A DNA stretch of 64,000 nt from Candidatus Chlorohelix allophototropha (GTDB lineage: Bacteria; Chloroflexota; Chloroflexia; Chloroheliales; Chloroheliaceae): positions 248,001-312,000 of the forward strand of contig NZ_CP128400.1 in NCBI RefSeq assembly GCF_030389965.1. The letters run 5' to 3'. The translations under genes and the position numbers were made by a program. Below the pieces are notes generated by a model. It did not search any database, was not told the DNA's origin, and saw nothing but the letters and a program-made list of their open reading frames with translations. Position 1 is the first letter of the stretch, and each line of letters opens with the position of its first letter. Shown piece by piece: positions 9,548 to 18,246 of this stretch.

Positions 9548-10537
9548 TTATCTGAAACGACGAGGACGCGAAAACCAAATAGCCATTCCAACCAGTAAGT
9601 TTACAAGGTTGAGTACCAGCAGCAAAGTAGATAGCACCAACGCAGACTCACGGGCAAACCCCATCTGAGCTAAAATACCGATCAAAGTCAGGTCACGCGC
9701 GCCAATCCCACTGACTGAAATTGGTATCAACCCGGCGAAAGTGGCTAGGCTACTGGCGGCTATAACTTCTAGTGGGCTTAGGTTCATTCCTATCGCAAAA
9801 GCCAGCAACCAAGTTCTCATAATTGCCGTGAACATCGTCAAGATGGTGATTGAGAGACAAGCCAGTAGATCTGAAGCCGAGGTTTTTGACAAGGGGAAGA
9901 CCAGTTTTTCCGAGCCTTCCTTGATCTTATTACCAAGAATGTGTTTAAGCAGGGATAAAAGGCGCTGTCGTAATGAAGCAAAACCGAGTATAACCAGACC
10001 CATGCCTGTGCCCACCAGCAAAAGCAACAGGGTGGGCCACTCTCCGATAAAAGCTGGACCAAGAATTAAGATGCTACCACCCGTTAGTACCAGCAAAACA
10101 ATAATATCAAAAAGACGATCCAACACCACCGATAGTAGTGATTGCCCCAACGAATGTCCCATATCTCGCAAGTGCCAAGCTTTTATCGCATCGCCAAGTT
10201 GCCCGGGTGTAAAGCTGCCAGCCGAAAGACCTAGCGCATAAAGATGGTAGGCGCGCCCGAACGACAGCGGTATGTTAAGGTTTTTTAGTAATAAACACCA
10301 CCGCCAAGTTTTAAGCAATATTATCGGAAAAATTAGCAGGATTGAAATGGCTACCAGCCACAAATTGGCTTTCAGTAACCCCTCGGCGACCTGTCCCAAG
10401 TTAAGATTCAGTCGCCACAGGAAAAACACCAGCAGGGCAGTGCCGATCAATCGCAAGAAAAGCCGCTTCCGGTTTATTTTACCGGATTTAGAAGCCTGTA
10501 CCGGGGTTATTAATTGTTCAGTTCGAGTGGAAAGCAC
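9548..10537 (-). CDS. UPF0104/AglD-type integral membrane protein
   Basis: About 330 residues with roughly eight hydrophobic segments, matching the lysylphosphatidylglycerol synthetase N-terminal-like (AglD/YbhN) family. Typical family features are LYALGLSAGSFTPGQLGDAIKAWHLR (about 100-130) and the late ISVSGIGARDLTLIG (about 275-290). Members act in lipid or glycolipid flipping and transfer; the exact role here is unknown. A GTG at 10546 is directly against the AGGA ribosome site, so the GTG three codons later (10537), 9 bases after AGGA, is preferred. It starts a few bases after the stop of the glycosyltransferase at 10555 and is almost certainly cotranscribed with it, which supports a joint role in making a cell-surface glycan. 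Confidence 0.8.
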   Translation of the reverse strand: MLSTRTEQLITPVQASKSGKINRKRLFLRLIGTALLVFFLWRLNLNLGQVAEGLLKANLWLVAISILLIFPIILLKTWRWCLLLKNLNIPLSFGRAYHLYALGLSAGSFTPGQLGDAIKAWHLRDMGHSLGQSLLSVVLDRLFDIIVLLVLTGGSILILGPAFIGEWPTLLLLLVGTGMGLVILGFASLRQRLLSLLKHILGNKIKEGSEKLVFPLSKTSASDLLACLSITILTMFTAIMRTWLLAFAIGMNLSPLEVIAASSLATFAGLIPISVSGIGARDLTLIGILAQMGFARESALVLSTLLLVLNLVNLLVGMAIWFSRPRRFR

Positions 10538-10554
10538 CGCTGGCACTCCTTAAC

Positions 10555-12147
10555 TTAATAACAGCGCAGGCTCGGTTCCTGCTGGTTTGAGGGGTCGTAA
10601 AGATAAAACCAGACTTCTAGAGGACCACGCGATTCCATGTATTGTCCTCGGCAGAAACGGGCTACAGGCACCCATCCCTCTCCCAAAGAATCGGGTAGAG
10701 CAGTAATATAAATTTTGCGCCCTTCCAGAGTTAATTTTTCTACTTGCACATCCAGCGAATCATTTTGGATGCGAATACTGCTATAGCTTGGCGCATATTC
10801 TTGCAGATAAAATATCAGGTAAGGAATCTGATCGTTAATAGCTATGGTAGTTCCGGTGTTGTTCAGATTCTGGTTGACGTAGCGTACTAGCCGTTGCCCA
10901 ATCGGCGGGCTTTCTCGATGTTCCCACGCAAGTGGCACAGTAACCATTCCCAAAACAAATGCCAGCGCTACCAACGCGCCATAAGCGGCTAATCGACCGA
11001 AAGGTAGCCCGATTGCTGCCAATATGCAAATAAGCGCTACCAACGGTAAATCATAGCGTGCTAGGTCTACATCATTTCCAAGCAAAATCCATAAAAGGTA
11101 AGGAATTCCCCACAAGCCTGCCAATATAACCATATGTCGGTTTGAAGCCTGTAACAAGCGTTTTATACCGTTTATAGACAGGAACAGCAAAGCCAAGGTG
11201 GGCAAAATCCGCAGCCAAGGTGTGCCGGGCCACCAACCGCCGAAGCCATAAACCAAAGTTGTTTCAAGCATGCGCACCGGGCGATTCAGTAAGTTATGGT
11301 CGGTTGTAATACTACCGCCCCACTCACTGTAATGTCCATTTAAGTGGTTAATAGTAGCTTCAAAAAAGCGAGAGCCTTCCAGCCAGATTTGCCAACTCAA
11401 CCATAACCCGGTTGAAATTAACAGTCCGCCCACCACCACCAGCATTAAAGCCGGATAGTTCCATCGCCCTACTTTCTGATGACGATTTTTCCAAGTAGCA
11501 TAAAACAGGGGAAGTAATAGCGTTACATAGGAAAGCCGCACCCCCAGCATTAGTCCGCCAAGCGCTGCCGCCGGTAACAGGTATTGCCAAGCTTTTTCGG
11601 ATCTAACAAGCGCACGCCAAGATAGCCAGAACATTGTCGCGCCAAGCAAAAGCGCCAGAGGGTCACTGAATATCTCGCTGCCACCCAGCCAAGAGAGGGG
11701 AACTAGTAGCCATACTACCGCTGCGGTTATTCCGGCTAACTGTACGTCTCTCTCATTGGCTCCGGTAGCTCTTTTCCACTCGATTGCTACCTTAGCCAGA
11801 GGCAAGCTTGTCAGTACCGAAGCAACTACCGACAATAGGTGCAAAGCGCCCGTTGGGTCGGAGATAAACCAGTGAAAAAGGCTTCCAAACCAGAGATAAA
11901 CCGGGTATCCGGGCCAGTGTGGGCGCATTTCGTACACCGAATAGCGCACCAGCCCGCGCGTAAAGAAAATTCCATCTCGCGACTCAACAAAATCGGGAGT
12001 GGTCAATAGCCTGAAAACCAGTCCAAGCAAACCCAGTAATATTAAAGGAAGCGTTTTAACTAAAATGCGAGAAATTTGCGTCTGCTGCGGATTTAATGCC
12101 AGACGGTGTGGAGCTTGTGTAGTTTTATTTGTGGCAGTGATACCCAA
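10555..12147 (-). CDS. PMT-like (GT-C) membrane glycosyltransferase
   Basis: A 530-residue membrane protein with about ten hydrophobic helices. The first loop carries SRDGIFFTRGLVRY and RPHWPGYPVYLWFGS, the place where GT-C/PMT enzymes keep their acidic catalytic residue. The C-terminal about 100 residues form a soluble outer domain. The family transfers sugars from polyprenyl-phosphate carriers to proteins or lipids outside the membrane; donor and acceptor cannot be told. TTG start with GGGGG 8 bases upstream. It is the first gene of a pair with the AglD-like protein at 9548. Confidence 0.78.
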   Translation of the reverse strand: MGITATNKTTQAPHRLALNPQQTQISRILVKTLPLILLGLLGLVFRLLTTPDFVESRDGIFFTRGLVRYSVYEMRPHWPGYPVYLWFGSLFHWFISDPTGALHLLSVVASVLTSLPLAKVAIEWKRATGANERDVQLAGITAAVVWLLVPLSWLGGSEIFSDPLALLLGATMFWLSWRALVRSEKAWQYLLPAAALGGLMLGVRLSYVTLLLPLFYATWKNRHQKVGRWNYPALMLVVVGGLLISTGLWLSWQIWLEGSRFFEATINHLNGHYSEWGGSITTDHNLLNRPVRMLETTLVYGFGGWWPGTPWLRILPTLALLFLSINGIKRLLQASNRHMVILAGLWGIPYLLWILLGNDVDLARYDLPLVALICILAAIGLPFGRLAAYGALVALAFVLGMVTVPLAWEHRESPPIGQRLVRYVNQNLNNTGTTIAINDQIPYLIFYLQEYAPSYSSIRIQNDSLDVQVEKLTLEGRKIYITALPDSLGEGWVPVARFCRGQYMESRGPLEVWFYLYDPSNQQEPSLRCY

Positions 12148-12240
12148 CTTTTTAACCCCCTGCTTAGGGTTTGCTACCAGCGGTAATTACCGCTGGTAGC
12201 ATTTGTCTTACAACCCTACTTACCGATATTACGGTTTAAT

Positions 12241-12777
12241 TTAAGGGCATGGAACAACAGAACCGTTATAGTCAAAGCACTGTGACGGAGTTGGTGTTGG
12301 TACTGGCGGTGGTGGTGGGGTGCTACCGCAATGTCCTGGACCGATTAAGCCATTATTGAACTGATCTAAGATACTGCCCATATTTATGGCAGCTTGATCC
12401 TTGGATTTACTACCCAGCTTATTAACCGACAACCAAGTATCCGAGTTGGCAATCGTTGTTGCTACAGCAGAATCACTTGCACCACTGGCTAAATTCAACT
12501 TAGCTGCAATCAGTTGATCCATCAAAATATAACTGGCATCTCCCTTTGGAGGGGTATTGAAAATCTTAATCAACTGGTCTTTGGAGTAGCTAACCCCGCC
12601 AATTGTAAGAGAATTAACCGGCCAGCTTTCTGGATGGGTTTTCCAGTAACCCTGGGTATAAGTGCAGTTGCCGAAAGCCACTGTACTGGCACTGGCGGGT
12701 ATAGCACTAAAGGGCACAGCAATCAATGCTAACAGCGCAATAAGCCCTAGAATAATGGCGCTTTTTTTCTTACTCAT
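12241..12777 (-). CDS. Small secreted protein with YTQGYWKTH motif
   Basis: A 178-residue exported protein. It has a clear signal peptide (KKK, then IILGLIALLALIAVPFSAIPASA, cleavage after about residue 31). Two cysteines in the mature part (CTYTQGYWKTHPESWP near the new N-terminus and GPGHCGS near 150) could form a disulfide closing a helical domain of about 120 residues. A Pro/Thr linker and a short tail with SQCFDYNGSVVPCP follow. The TQGYWKTHP motif recurs in secreted bacterial proteins of unknown role. The gene stands alone; AAAGGA lies 12 bases before the ATG. Confidence 0.72.
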   Translation of the reverse strand: MSKKKSAIILGLIALLALIAVPFSAIPASASTVAFGNCTYTQGYWKTHPESWPVNSLTIGGVSYSKDQLIKIFNTPPKGDASYILMDQLIAAKLNLASGASDSAVATTIANSDTWLSVNKLGSKSKDQAAINMGSILDQFNNGLIGPGHCGSTPPPPPVPTPTPSQCFDYNGSVVPCP

Positions 12778-13129
12778 AATAATGAAAAGTCCTTTCTGTT
12801 GTGCAATGCAGTATCTGGAAGGCTAATGGGGGAAAGGTTAAGAAGAAAAAGCAATATGTATAGACCAGACCCACTAGTTTCTCGATACCCTGTAATGACC
12901 AAGCTACGATTTGAAGAACCGACGATTTAAGACGGGACTTTCGTATATAGCCATGATAGTCGCATTAAGAAAATAAGGCTATAAGAAAGGGCAAGCCATT
13001 GGTACTGATAAGATTGGGACGTTAGTAATAGGAGTAGTCTGGTACTTTTGAGAAAGGCTAATTCCGAGGGAAAATCGGGGGGTTTGTAGGTGTAGATATA
13101 AGAAAATAAGGTTGCAAAGGAGTAAGGGT
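12778..13129. other. Intergenic stretch without a recognisable gene
   Basis: About 350 bp between the secreted protein and the recombinase remnant. I see no open frame with coding character, no convincing promoter and no clear repeat. It could hold the eroded C-terminal half of the recombinase, but no catalytic motif could be read. Confidence 0.4.
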
Positions 13130-13420
13130 AATTACTCAGGTAGGACAGATAGGGATGAGAAGCATGCCCAAGAAGGTTTGTAATATCGCATAGTCTCGCA
13201 CATCATTTGCCTTTCGGACTTCTCGTAGCAAGGCAAGTTGGTGGGTGCGCTCCAACCATTTGGGGGCGGTTTGTTGCTGCTCCTTAATAAGACTAAAGGA
13301 TTTGAAGCAATATCCTTTCTATAGGTAGCTAACTCAAAGAACTTCCGGATAGTTTTCAAGCGACGGTTTATTCTGGCGGTCAGGCTTGCTTAAGTGCGCA
13401 AGGCGTTGGGCTTAAACTAA
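13130..13420 (-). pseudogene. Decayed tyrosine recombinase (phage-integrase type)
   Basis: Read on the minus strand in two frames, the segment gives SLTARINRRLKTIRKFFELA, then TYRKDIASNPLVLLRS, then after a frameshift APKWLERTHQLALLREVRKA and NDVRDYAILQTFLGM. This is the usual layout of XerC/integrase proteins at the join of the SAM-like core-binding domain and the start of the catalytic domain (APxWLxRxxQxALLRxV...RDxAIxxxLLxTGLR). A stop precedes the first segment, a shift separates the halves, and the sequence ends in a stop just where TGLR with the first catalytic Arg should be. It is a relic of an integrated element. Confidence 0.6.
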
Positions 13421-13776
13421 GGGGCGAACTTCAAGTAGCAAGCTTTGAAACTCGCCAAGACGAAGACCCGTCATTTTAAGAAGCGGTTAGGATGGCGGGA
13501 TAGCTAGGTATAACGCATTATCATAATTTAGTCCATAAAGCTAAATATTTCAGGATTTGCACTATTTTACTAGTTCTCCTTTATCTTGAATATTATCTGG
13601 TATATATGCTAAAAATAATCTGCAAGCAGGTTGGATAATTTTACTCAATAACAGATTGTTTTCTTTACTCTCTGCCTTGATAGCTAACCCCATGTTAGAT
13701 ATACTATAATAAATGTACAGGGTCGTACAAAGATTCTAATAAATTATTTCAACCGTTTAGGTGAGGGAGTGAACAA
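13421..13776. other. AT-rich gap with the leader of the next gene
   Basis: No gene is visible. The right half is AT-rich and probably carries the promoter of the small gene at 13777; a TATACTATAAT-like stretch near 13696-13710 is a possible -10 region. Confidence 0.35.
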
Positions 13777-14073
13777 ATGCGAGAGGTAGTTAAGGATTAC
13801 CAGTTTTATCCCGGAGAATATCCGGTAGTAGTAGTGTCTAGTAAAGACAGCGTCGAGTTAGATGTTACTAATATTGTAACCAATCATAACTTGAACCCTG
13901 AAAAAACAGTGTGGATTGAGCATATCCTAGCAGAGAAAGTTCATGGAAACGACACAATTGAAGAGAATTGGGAGTTTTCATTTTGCCACAATTCGCGTGA
14001 TCGGCTGGTATTGGCAGGTCATCACAATATACCGGATTATATTGTAAAAGCTTTAGTAAGCCGTTGCCAGTAG
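13777..14073 (+). CDS. Small protein of unknown function (98 aa)
   Basis: Not recognised. It starts at an ATG with AGGGAG about 7 bases upstream and is followed by a strong hairpin terminator, so it is a well-bounded single gene. The protein is acidic and soluble with no membrane segment: a short beta-rich start (YPVVVVSSKDSVELDVTN), then VWIEHILAEKVHGNDTIEENWEFSFCHNSRDRLVLAGHHNIPDYIV. It lies next to the recombinase relic and could be cargo of the lost element, but that is speculation. Confidence 0.6.
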   Translation: MREVVKDYQFYPGEYPVVVVSSKDSVELDVTNIVTNHNLNPEKTVWIEHILAEKVHGNDTIEENWEFSFCHNSRDRLVLAGHHNIPDYIVKALVSRCQ

Positions 14074-14111
14074 TCATAATTCAGCCTTATTAAGGCAGCA
14101 CATGCTAATTA

Positions 14112-14161
14112 AAGGACATTTCAAACATTTTGCATAATGCCCATTTGTTTGAAATGTCCTT
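14112..14161. terminator. Bidirectional terminator hairpin
   Basis: A perfect 15-bp inverted repeat (14112-14126 with 14147-14161, arm AAGGACATTTCAAAC) and a 20-base loop, between two convergent genes. It can end transcription from both sides. Confidence 0.75.
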
Positions 14162-14176
14162 GATTTAAACCTCAAG

Positions 14177-15571
14177 TTAGGGTGTGGTAGTACGGCGCTT
14201 ATGTGCCAGTAGCGAAGCTAGGGCATAGGAAGCGAGATGAGTTATAGAACTATCGGCATGAATCGCCAGCATTATAGGTACTCTCGCCCCCAAGACGACA
14301 CCAACACCCTGAGCCTCAGCCAAATACTCTAGTTGGCGTGCCAAAATATTGCCCGACTCTAAATCTGGTACTACTAAAACATCAGCCAGACCTGCAACTG
14401 GCGATACTATGCCACGCTCCCGTGCTGCCTGTAGCGAAATTGCGGTATCAAAAGAAAGCGGACCATCCACTATTCCTCCGGTAATTTGTCCACGGTCAAC
14501 CATTTTGCATAAAGCAGCGGCATCTAACGTAGATTTGATTTGAGCATTTACAGTAGTTACCGCAGACAAGATGGCAACCTTTGGATTTTCGAGACCCACT
14601 ACATGTGCTAAATCAATCGCATTCTGCACAATATCGCGCTTGGTATCCAAATCAGGATAGATATTTAGCACCGCATCTGTCAGAAATAGTGGTCTGGGGT
14701 AAGTTGGTACATCCATTATAAATACATGGCTCATTCGGTAGTAAGTAGCCAAACCGGTATCAGGCGCATTAACTGCCTTCATCATATCTTCATAGGGTAG
14801 ATTACCTTTTACCAAAGCTTCAACTTCACCGGTACGTGCCAGCCTTACAGCTTCTATAGCAGACATCAAACCATACTCGGCTTCGCGAATGTTGAATTGG
14901 GTTATATCTATACTCGCGAATTCGGCAGCTTCCCTTATTTTGGTTACCGGACCTATAATTATCGGTTTAATTATATTTTTCTGAGTCGCCTCTACAATAC
15001 TAGCCAGAAAAGCCGGTTCAAGAGGATTTACCACCGCAACTGTCACCGGGTCAAGCTTAGCGGCAGCTTCAATCAAATTGCGATAGCGCGCACCATGTTC
15101 GTATAAAAATACTTCGGGAAGTATGACTCTGGGACGCTTTACTCTTTCGGTAGGTGCGATTACATCGGCGCTTCCGCTAATTACTACTTCCCCTTTTTGA
15201 TTCACGCAAGTGCAATCGAAAGTAATGCCATTGCGTTGAACATCCTTAACAACTGCTGTAATAGTAACGGTAATGGTATCGCCGAGAGCAACAGGACGTT
15301 TAAACTTTAGCGTTTGTCCCAAATAAATCGTACCCGGACCGGGCAATTTCGTACCTAGTAAAGTAGATATTAACGAACCACCCCACATGCCATGAGCGAT
15401 AATCTTATGAAACATGTCACTACGGGCGTATTCCAAATCAAGATGGGCAGGATTAACATCACCCGACATAACCGCAAAAAGTTCAATGTCTTCCTGACTC
15501 AAAGTGCGTATTAGGCTTGCAGTATCGCCTAGCTCAATTTCATCAAAAGTTCGGTTTTCAATGTATTCCAT
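14177..15571 (-). CDS. MaoC-like hydratase fused to phosphate acetyl/butyryltransferase
   Basis: A 464-residue two-domain enzyme. Residues about 1-150 are a MaoC hot-dog (R)-enoyl-CoA hydratase with the active-site pattern SGDVNPAHLD...FHKIIAHGMWGGSL. Residues about 165-464 are a phosphotransacylase of the Pta/Ptb type (VNPLEPAFLASIVEATQ, ALVKGNLPYEDMMKAV, VAILSAVTTVN, GGIVDGPLSFDTAIS, VVPDLESGNILARQL). This fusion is known in several bacteria and is usually annotated as bifunctional enoyl-CoA hydratase/phosphate acetyltransferase; it could link acyl-CoA turnover to acyl-phosphate. Start: ATG with GAGGA 8 bases upstream. No acetate or butyrate kinase gene is adjacent. Confidence 0.9.
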   Translation of the reverse strand: MEYIENRTFDEIELGDTASLIRTLSQEDIELFAVMSGDVNPAHLDLEYARSDMFHKIIAHGMWGGSLISTLLGTKLPGPGTIYLGQTLKFKRPVALGDTITVTITAVVKDVQRNGITFDCTCVNQKGEVVISGSADVIAPTERVKRPRVILPEVFLYEHGARYRNLIEAAAKLDPVTVAVVNPLEPAFLASIVEATQKNIIKPIIIGPVTKIREAAEFASIDITQFNIREAEYGLMSAIEAVRLARTGEVEALVKGNLPYEDMMKAVNAPDTGLATYYRMSHVFIMDVPTYPRPLFLTDAVLNIYPDLDTKRDIVQNAIDLAHVVGLENPKVAILSAVTTVNAQIKSTLDAAALCKMVDRGQITGGIVDGPLSFDTAISLQAARERGIVSPVAGLADVLVVPDLESGNILARQLEYLAEAQGVGVVLGARVPIMLAIHADSSITHLASYALASLLAHKRRTTTP

Positions 15572-15723
15572 AATGCTATCCTCACCTGAATAGAAGGTTC
15601 GGTAAAAAACAATCCTACAAGTACAGTATTACTCATTTTAGCCTTAAGAAAATTAGCTTTTGTGCTTATTAACGTGTAGAAATATTCCTGAAAGAAAGGT
15701 GATTCAAGGGGTTAAGAAAAACT

Positions 15724-15756
15724 AAAACGGCTCGAGACAAAACTCAGAGCCGTTTT
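15724..15756 (-). terminator. Intrinsic terminator of the apbE-like gene
   Basis: Arms AAAACGGCTC (15724-15733) and GAGCCGTTTT (15747-15756); on the minus strand it is followed by AGTTTTTC. It lies 26 bp past the stop of the gene at 15782. Confidence 0.8.
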
Positions 15757-15781
15757 ACAAATATCTATTTTTTCGGAGCAG

Positions 15782-16753
15782 TTATAATTGGATCAACTCA
15801 CCTGCGAGAGTTACAAAAAGAATAGCGTTTAAAGCCCCTCTTTGTTTTAAATTTATTTTTTCACATTGCTCCCGACCCATTATCAAAGCAGTTTTAGCCA
15901 TAACGTCTGCCATCCGTACCGTATCCGCAACCACTGTTACGGCTGCCAAACCATTATCGGAGGGTTGCCCGGTGCGTGGGTCAATCAGGTGATGGCGAAT
16001 CTGGTTATCGAGCAGCCAACTTCGTCCGGTGGTAGAAGAGGTGGCAACCGCTTTATTGGCAACTTGAAGGGTGGTTATATCTCCCGTAAAACCGGGGGCT
16101 TCGTTTTCAACAGAAACAACCCAGCCATTTTTATCCTGTGGGGGGCTGCCTTCCAGATACATATCGCCGCCAGCGCTTATCATAAAACTCTTAAACCCGC
16201 TTTTGCGCAATAAATCAGCACAGCGGTCAACGGTTGAGCCTTTTGCAATACCACCCAAATCAACTCTAACACCAGAAGCAAGCCGGATGTAACGCCCTTG
16301 TGGGTCAAATTCAATCGAGTTTTGGGTTTTACTAGGGTAGTTCTTAAAAGTCGGAGTTGCACGAGGAGCGAACAATTGGGGAGTGCCAGCGCGAAGCGTT
16401 TCAAAGCTGCGATTATAACCGGCAGATTCAAGCGCTTCCAGAATAGTAGGGTCGAAGATTCCTTCAGTTAAATCACGCATTTTACAAGCGGCAACAATCA
16501 TTTCGTACATTAGCGGGGAGGGATTTTCAAGAAACCCCCGGTTATTCAACGTACTAAGCTCACTATCTGGGCGAAACCGGCTCAGTTGCGCCTCAGTTTC
16601 GTTGAAAATTAACTCTATATTGTTAGCTGCGGCTACTGCCTTGTCAGTATCAGTCTCCGCAGCATATATAATCAATTCAATCGAAGTGTTCATTGCCCTA
16701 AAATTCAGGGACACCTCAAACAATTCTTCCGCTTTGTCATTTATGCCAAGCAT
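15782..16753 (-). CDS. apbE: FAD:protein FMN transferase (ApbE family)
   Basis: A 323-residue ApbE-type flavin transferase, which attaches FMN from FAD through a phosphoester bond to a Thr or Ser of target redox proteins. Family motifs are present: N-terminal FRAMNTSIELIIYA, VRVDLGGIAKGSTVDRCADLL (about 168-190), SAGGDMYLEG, TSSTTGRSW...HHLIDPRTGQPSDNGLAAVTV and the late ADVMAKTALIMG. There is no signal peptide or lipobox, unlike many ApbE proteins, so it either acts in the cytosol or the export signal is not obvious. Start: ATG with GGAG 9 bases upstream. It follows the membrane gene at 16793 by 40 bp; that protein is the likely electron-transfer partner or target. Confidence 0.92.
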   Translation of the reverse strand: MLGINDKAEELFEVSLNFRAMNTSIELIIYAAETDTDKAVAAANNIELIFNETEAQLSRFRPDSELSTLNNRGFLENPSPLMYEMIVAACKMRDLTEGIFDPTILEALESAGYNRSFETLRAGTPQLFAPRATPTFKNYPSKTQNSIEFDPQGRYIRLASGVRVDLGGIAKGSTVDRCADLLRKSGFKSFMISAGGDMYLEGSPPQDKNGWVVSVENEAPGFTGDITTLQVANKAVATSSTTGRSWLLDNQIRHHLIDPRTGQPSDNGLAAVTVVADTVRMADVMAKTALIMGREQCEKINLKQRGALNAILFVTLAGELIQL

Positions 16754-16792
16754 TTTGGTGCTACTCCAGTTTCAAGACTACTGTCTTGTAGC

Positions 16793-17860
16793 TTACGAAT
16801 GTCGTGATCTAACTACCGGCTGAGAATACGAAGGTCTACTTACATTCGCACCGCTACTATTAGAACTGCTGGAACCATAATAGCTGTTGCTTGTTGAATA
16901 AGGGTCTGAATTATTCATTAAATCGGAGCCCATCTTGGCTACGCCTATTCCCAAAATCACCGCGATTATCCCAAGTACGCTATACAGCACCATTTTAACG
17001 GCAGCGTTGTCAGCGGTTTGAACGTTACGATAATTGTAGGCTTGACGACTGGCTGAATTGGGTCGGCGGTTTGAGGTGGTCATAACGGTTGCGCCGTTAA
17101 CTCTTCTTGAATTTGCCGACTGTGCTGTAACTCTTGATGAATTTGAAGCCTGTACGCTAGACTTAGCCGTAGTGGGAACTTGTACCGCAGCGTTCTTGCG
17201 TTGTTGTGAACGTGACCGATACACCACAAAGCCGATAAATTGAGCCACAATCACTGTAGCAGCCAGTGCAATTACCACGAAACTCATAAGCAACCCACGT
17301 CCAACGTTAATTTGTTGGGTTAGTGCGTGTACCAGAGCCACTACAAAGAGCAAGTAATTGAAACGTTGCATCGTTTTCCAGTTCTTGCCTTTTAGTTTCT
17401 TCAGGAAGAAATTATTGGAAAGAACCAGCAGGAAAAGAATTGTTAAAGCTCCCAGCAGACCAAATATATCGCTGATACCGAATAGATTCGTTTTTATTGA
17501 ACCATCATCGTTTAAGAATAAGCCAAATAAGGTACTACCCCAACTAATCTGAAGCGCCGCTGTAAATATCACGTGAGCTATTATATTCATTGCAGCCCAG
17601 ATACCGACATCGCGCCGAGAAATCATGTTGACAGGGTTCTTGCGCACCTTCAACATATTGAGGGGACCCATTACCAGTGTAACCATAACTAGCAATAATC
17701 CAACATATCCAGTACCCAGGGTTAGAGTTTCGATAACTGATTGACCTGGTGCTGCAAGGAAGCTCGCAACGATACAACCTATAAATGTAGTACCTGCCAG
17801 ATACATATTGGTGGTAGGACGTGAAGCTTGGAGAGTGATAGGTTTATTGATAGCTGCCAT
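16793..17860 (-). CDS. Ferric-reductase-like membrane protein with Ser/Asn-rich tail
   Basis: A 355-residue membrane protein. The first about 215 residues hold six hydrophobic helices with candidate haem His residues in WAAMNIIAHVIF and YLLFVVALVHALTQQ, resembling the ferric-reductase-like/YedZ (MsrQ) cytochrome b fold. A basic, Ser/Asn-rich linker (about 215-285) follows, then one more helix (VKMVLYSVLGIIAVILGIGVA) and a Ser/Tyr-rich tail. It is the first gene of a pair with the ApbE-type FMN transferase. The linker contains NGATVMT, which recalls the S/T-GAT flavinylation motif, but no surrounding FMN-binding domain is seen. Start: ATG with GGGAG 9 bases upstream. Confidence 0.68.
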   Translation of the reverse strand: MAAINKPITLQASRPTTNMYLAGTTFIGCIVASFLAAPGQSVIETLTLGTGYVGLLLVMVTLVMGPLNMLKVRKNPVNMISRRDVGIWAAMNIIAHVIFTAALQISWGSTLFGLFLNDDGSIKTNLFGISDIFGLLGALTILFLLVLSNNFFLKKLKGKNWKTMQRFNYLLFVVALVHALTQQINVGRGLLMSFVVIALAATVIVAQFIGFVVYRSRSQQRKNAAVQVPTTAKSSVQASNSSRVTAQSANSRRVNGATVMTTSNRRPNSASRQAYNYRNVQTADNAAVKMVLYSVLGIIAVILGIGVAKMGSDLMNNSDPYSTSNSYYGSSSSNSSGANVSRPSYSQPVVRSRHS

Positions 17861-18246
17861 TAGTGCAATCTCCCAGAGTAATAATTGTGAAATTATAATA
17901 AAAAGTTTTGAATTTTAAGTCAGACCATAATCTAAATACGTGACTTTTTTCTTACTGTAATGAGTATATAAGAGAAAGATTAGAAAATTATTGGAAAATC
18001 GTTGCAGATTCTAATTTTTTGTAAAGATTCGTGGGGAAGTTTGAGACAATTTTTGTTTGTAGTCGGAAATAAGATTTTTCGAACAGCCAGCCCTAACACC
18101 TGGCTCTCCGGTGGCAAATGTTTCTTATGGAAAGCACAACACAACAACAGATAGCACTTTTATTAAAATATGCCTGCAAGGCTTCCATATTTCTGATATA
18201 ATTTTGAACTTGAAGCAAACAATACTAAAAGAGGAGAATAAATCCT
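17861..18246. other. Divergent promoter region
   Basis: About 385 bp between the divergent membrane protein and aspS genes. A TATAAT on the minus strand at 17898-17893 may serve the membrane gene. The aspS promoter lies at the right end. The middle is AT-rich without other visible signals. Confidence 0.45.
18174..18202 (+). promoter_or_regulatory. Predicted extended -10 promoter of aspS
   Basis: CTGCAA (18174-18179), a 17-bp spacer and TATAAT (18197-18202) preceded by TG at 18194, an extended -10 pattern. It lies 45 bp before the start codon. Confidence 0.6.
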
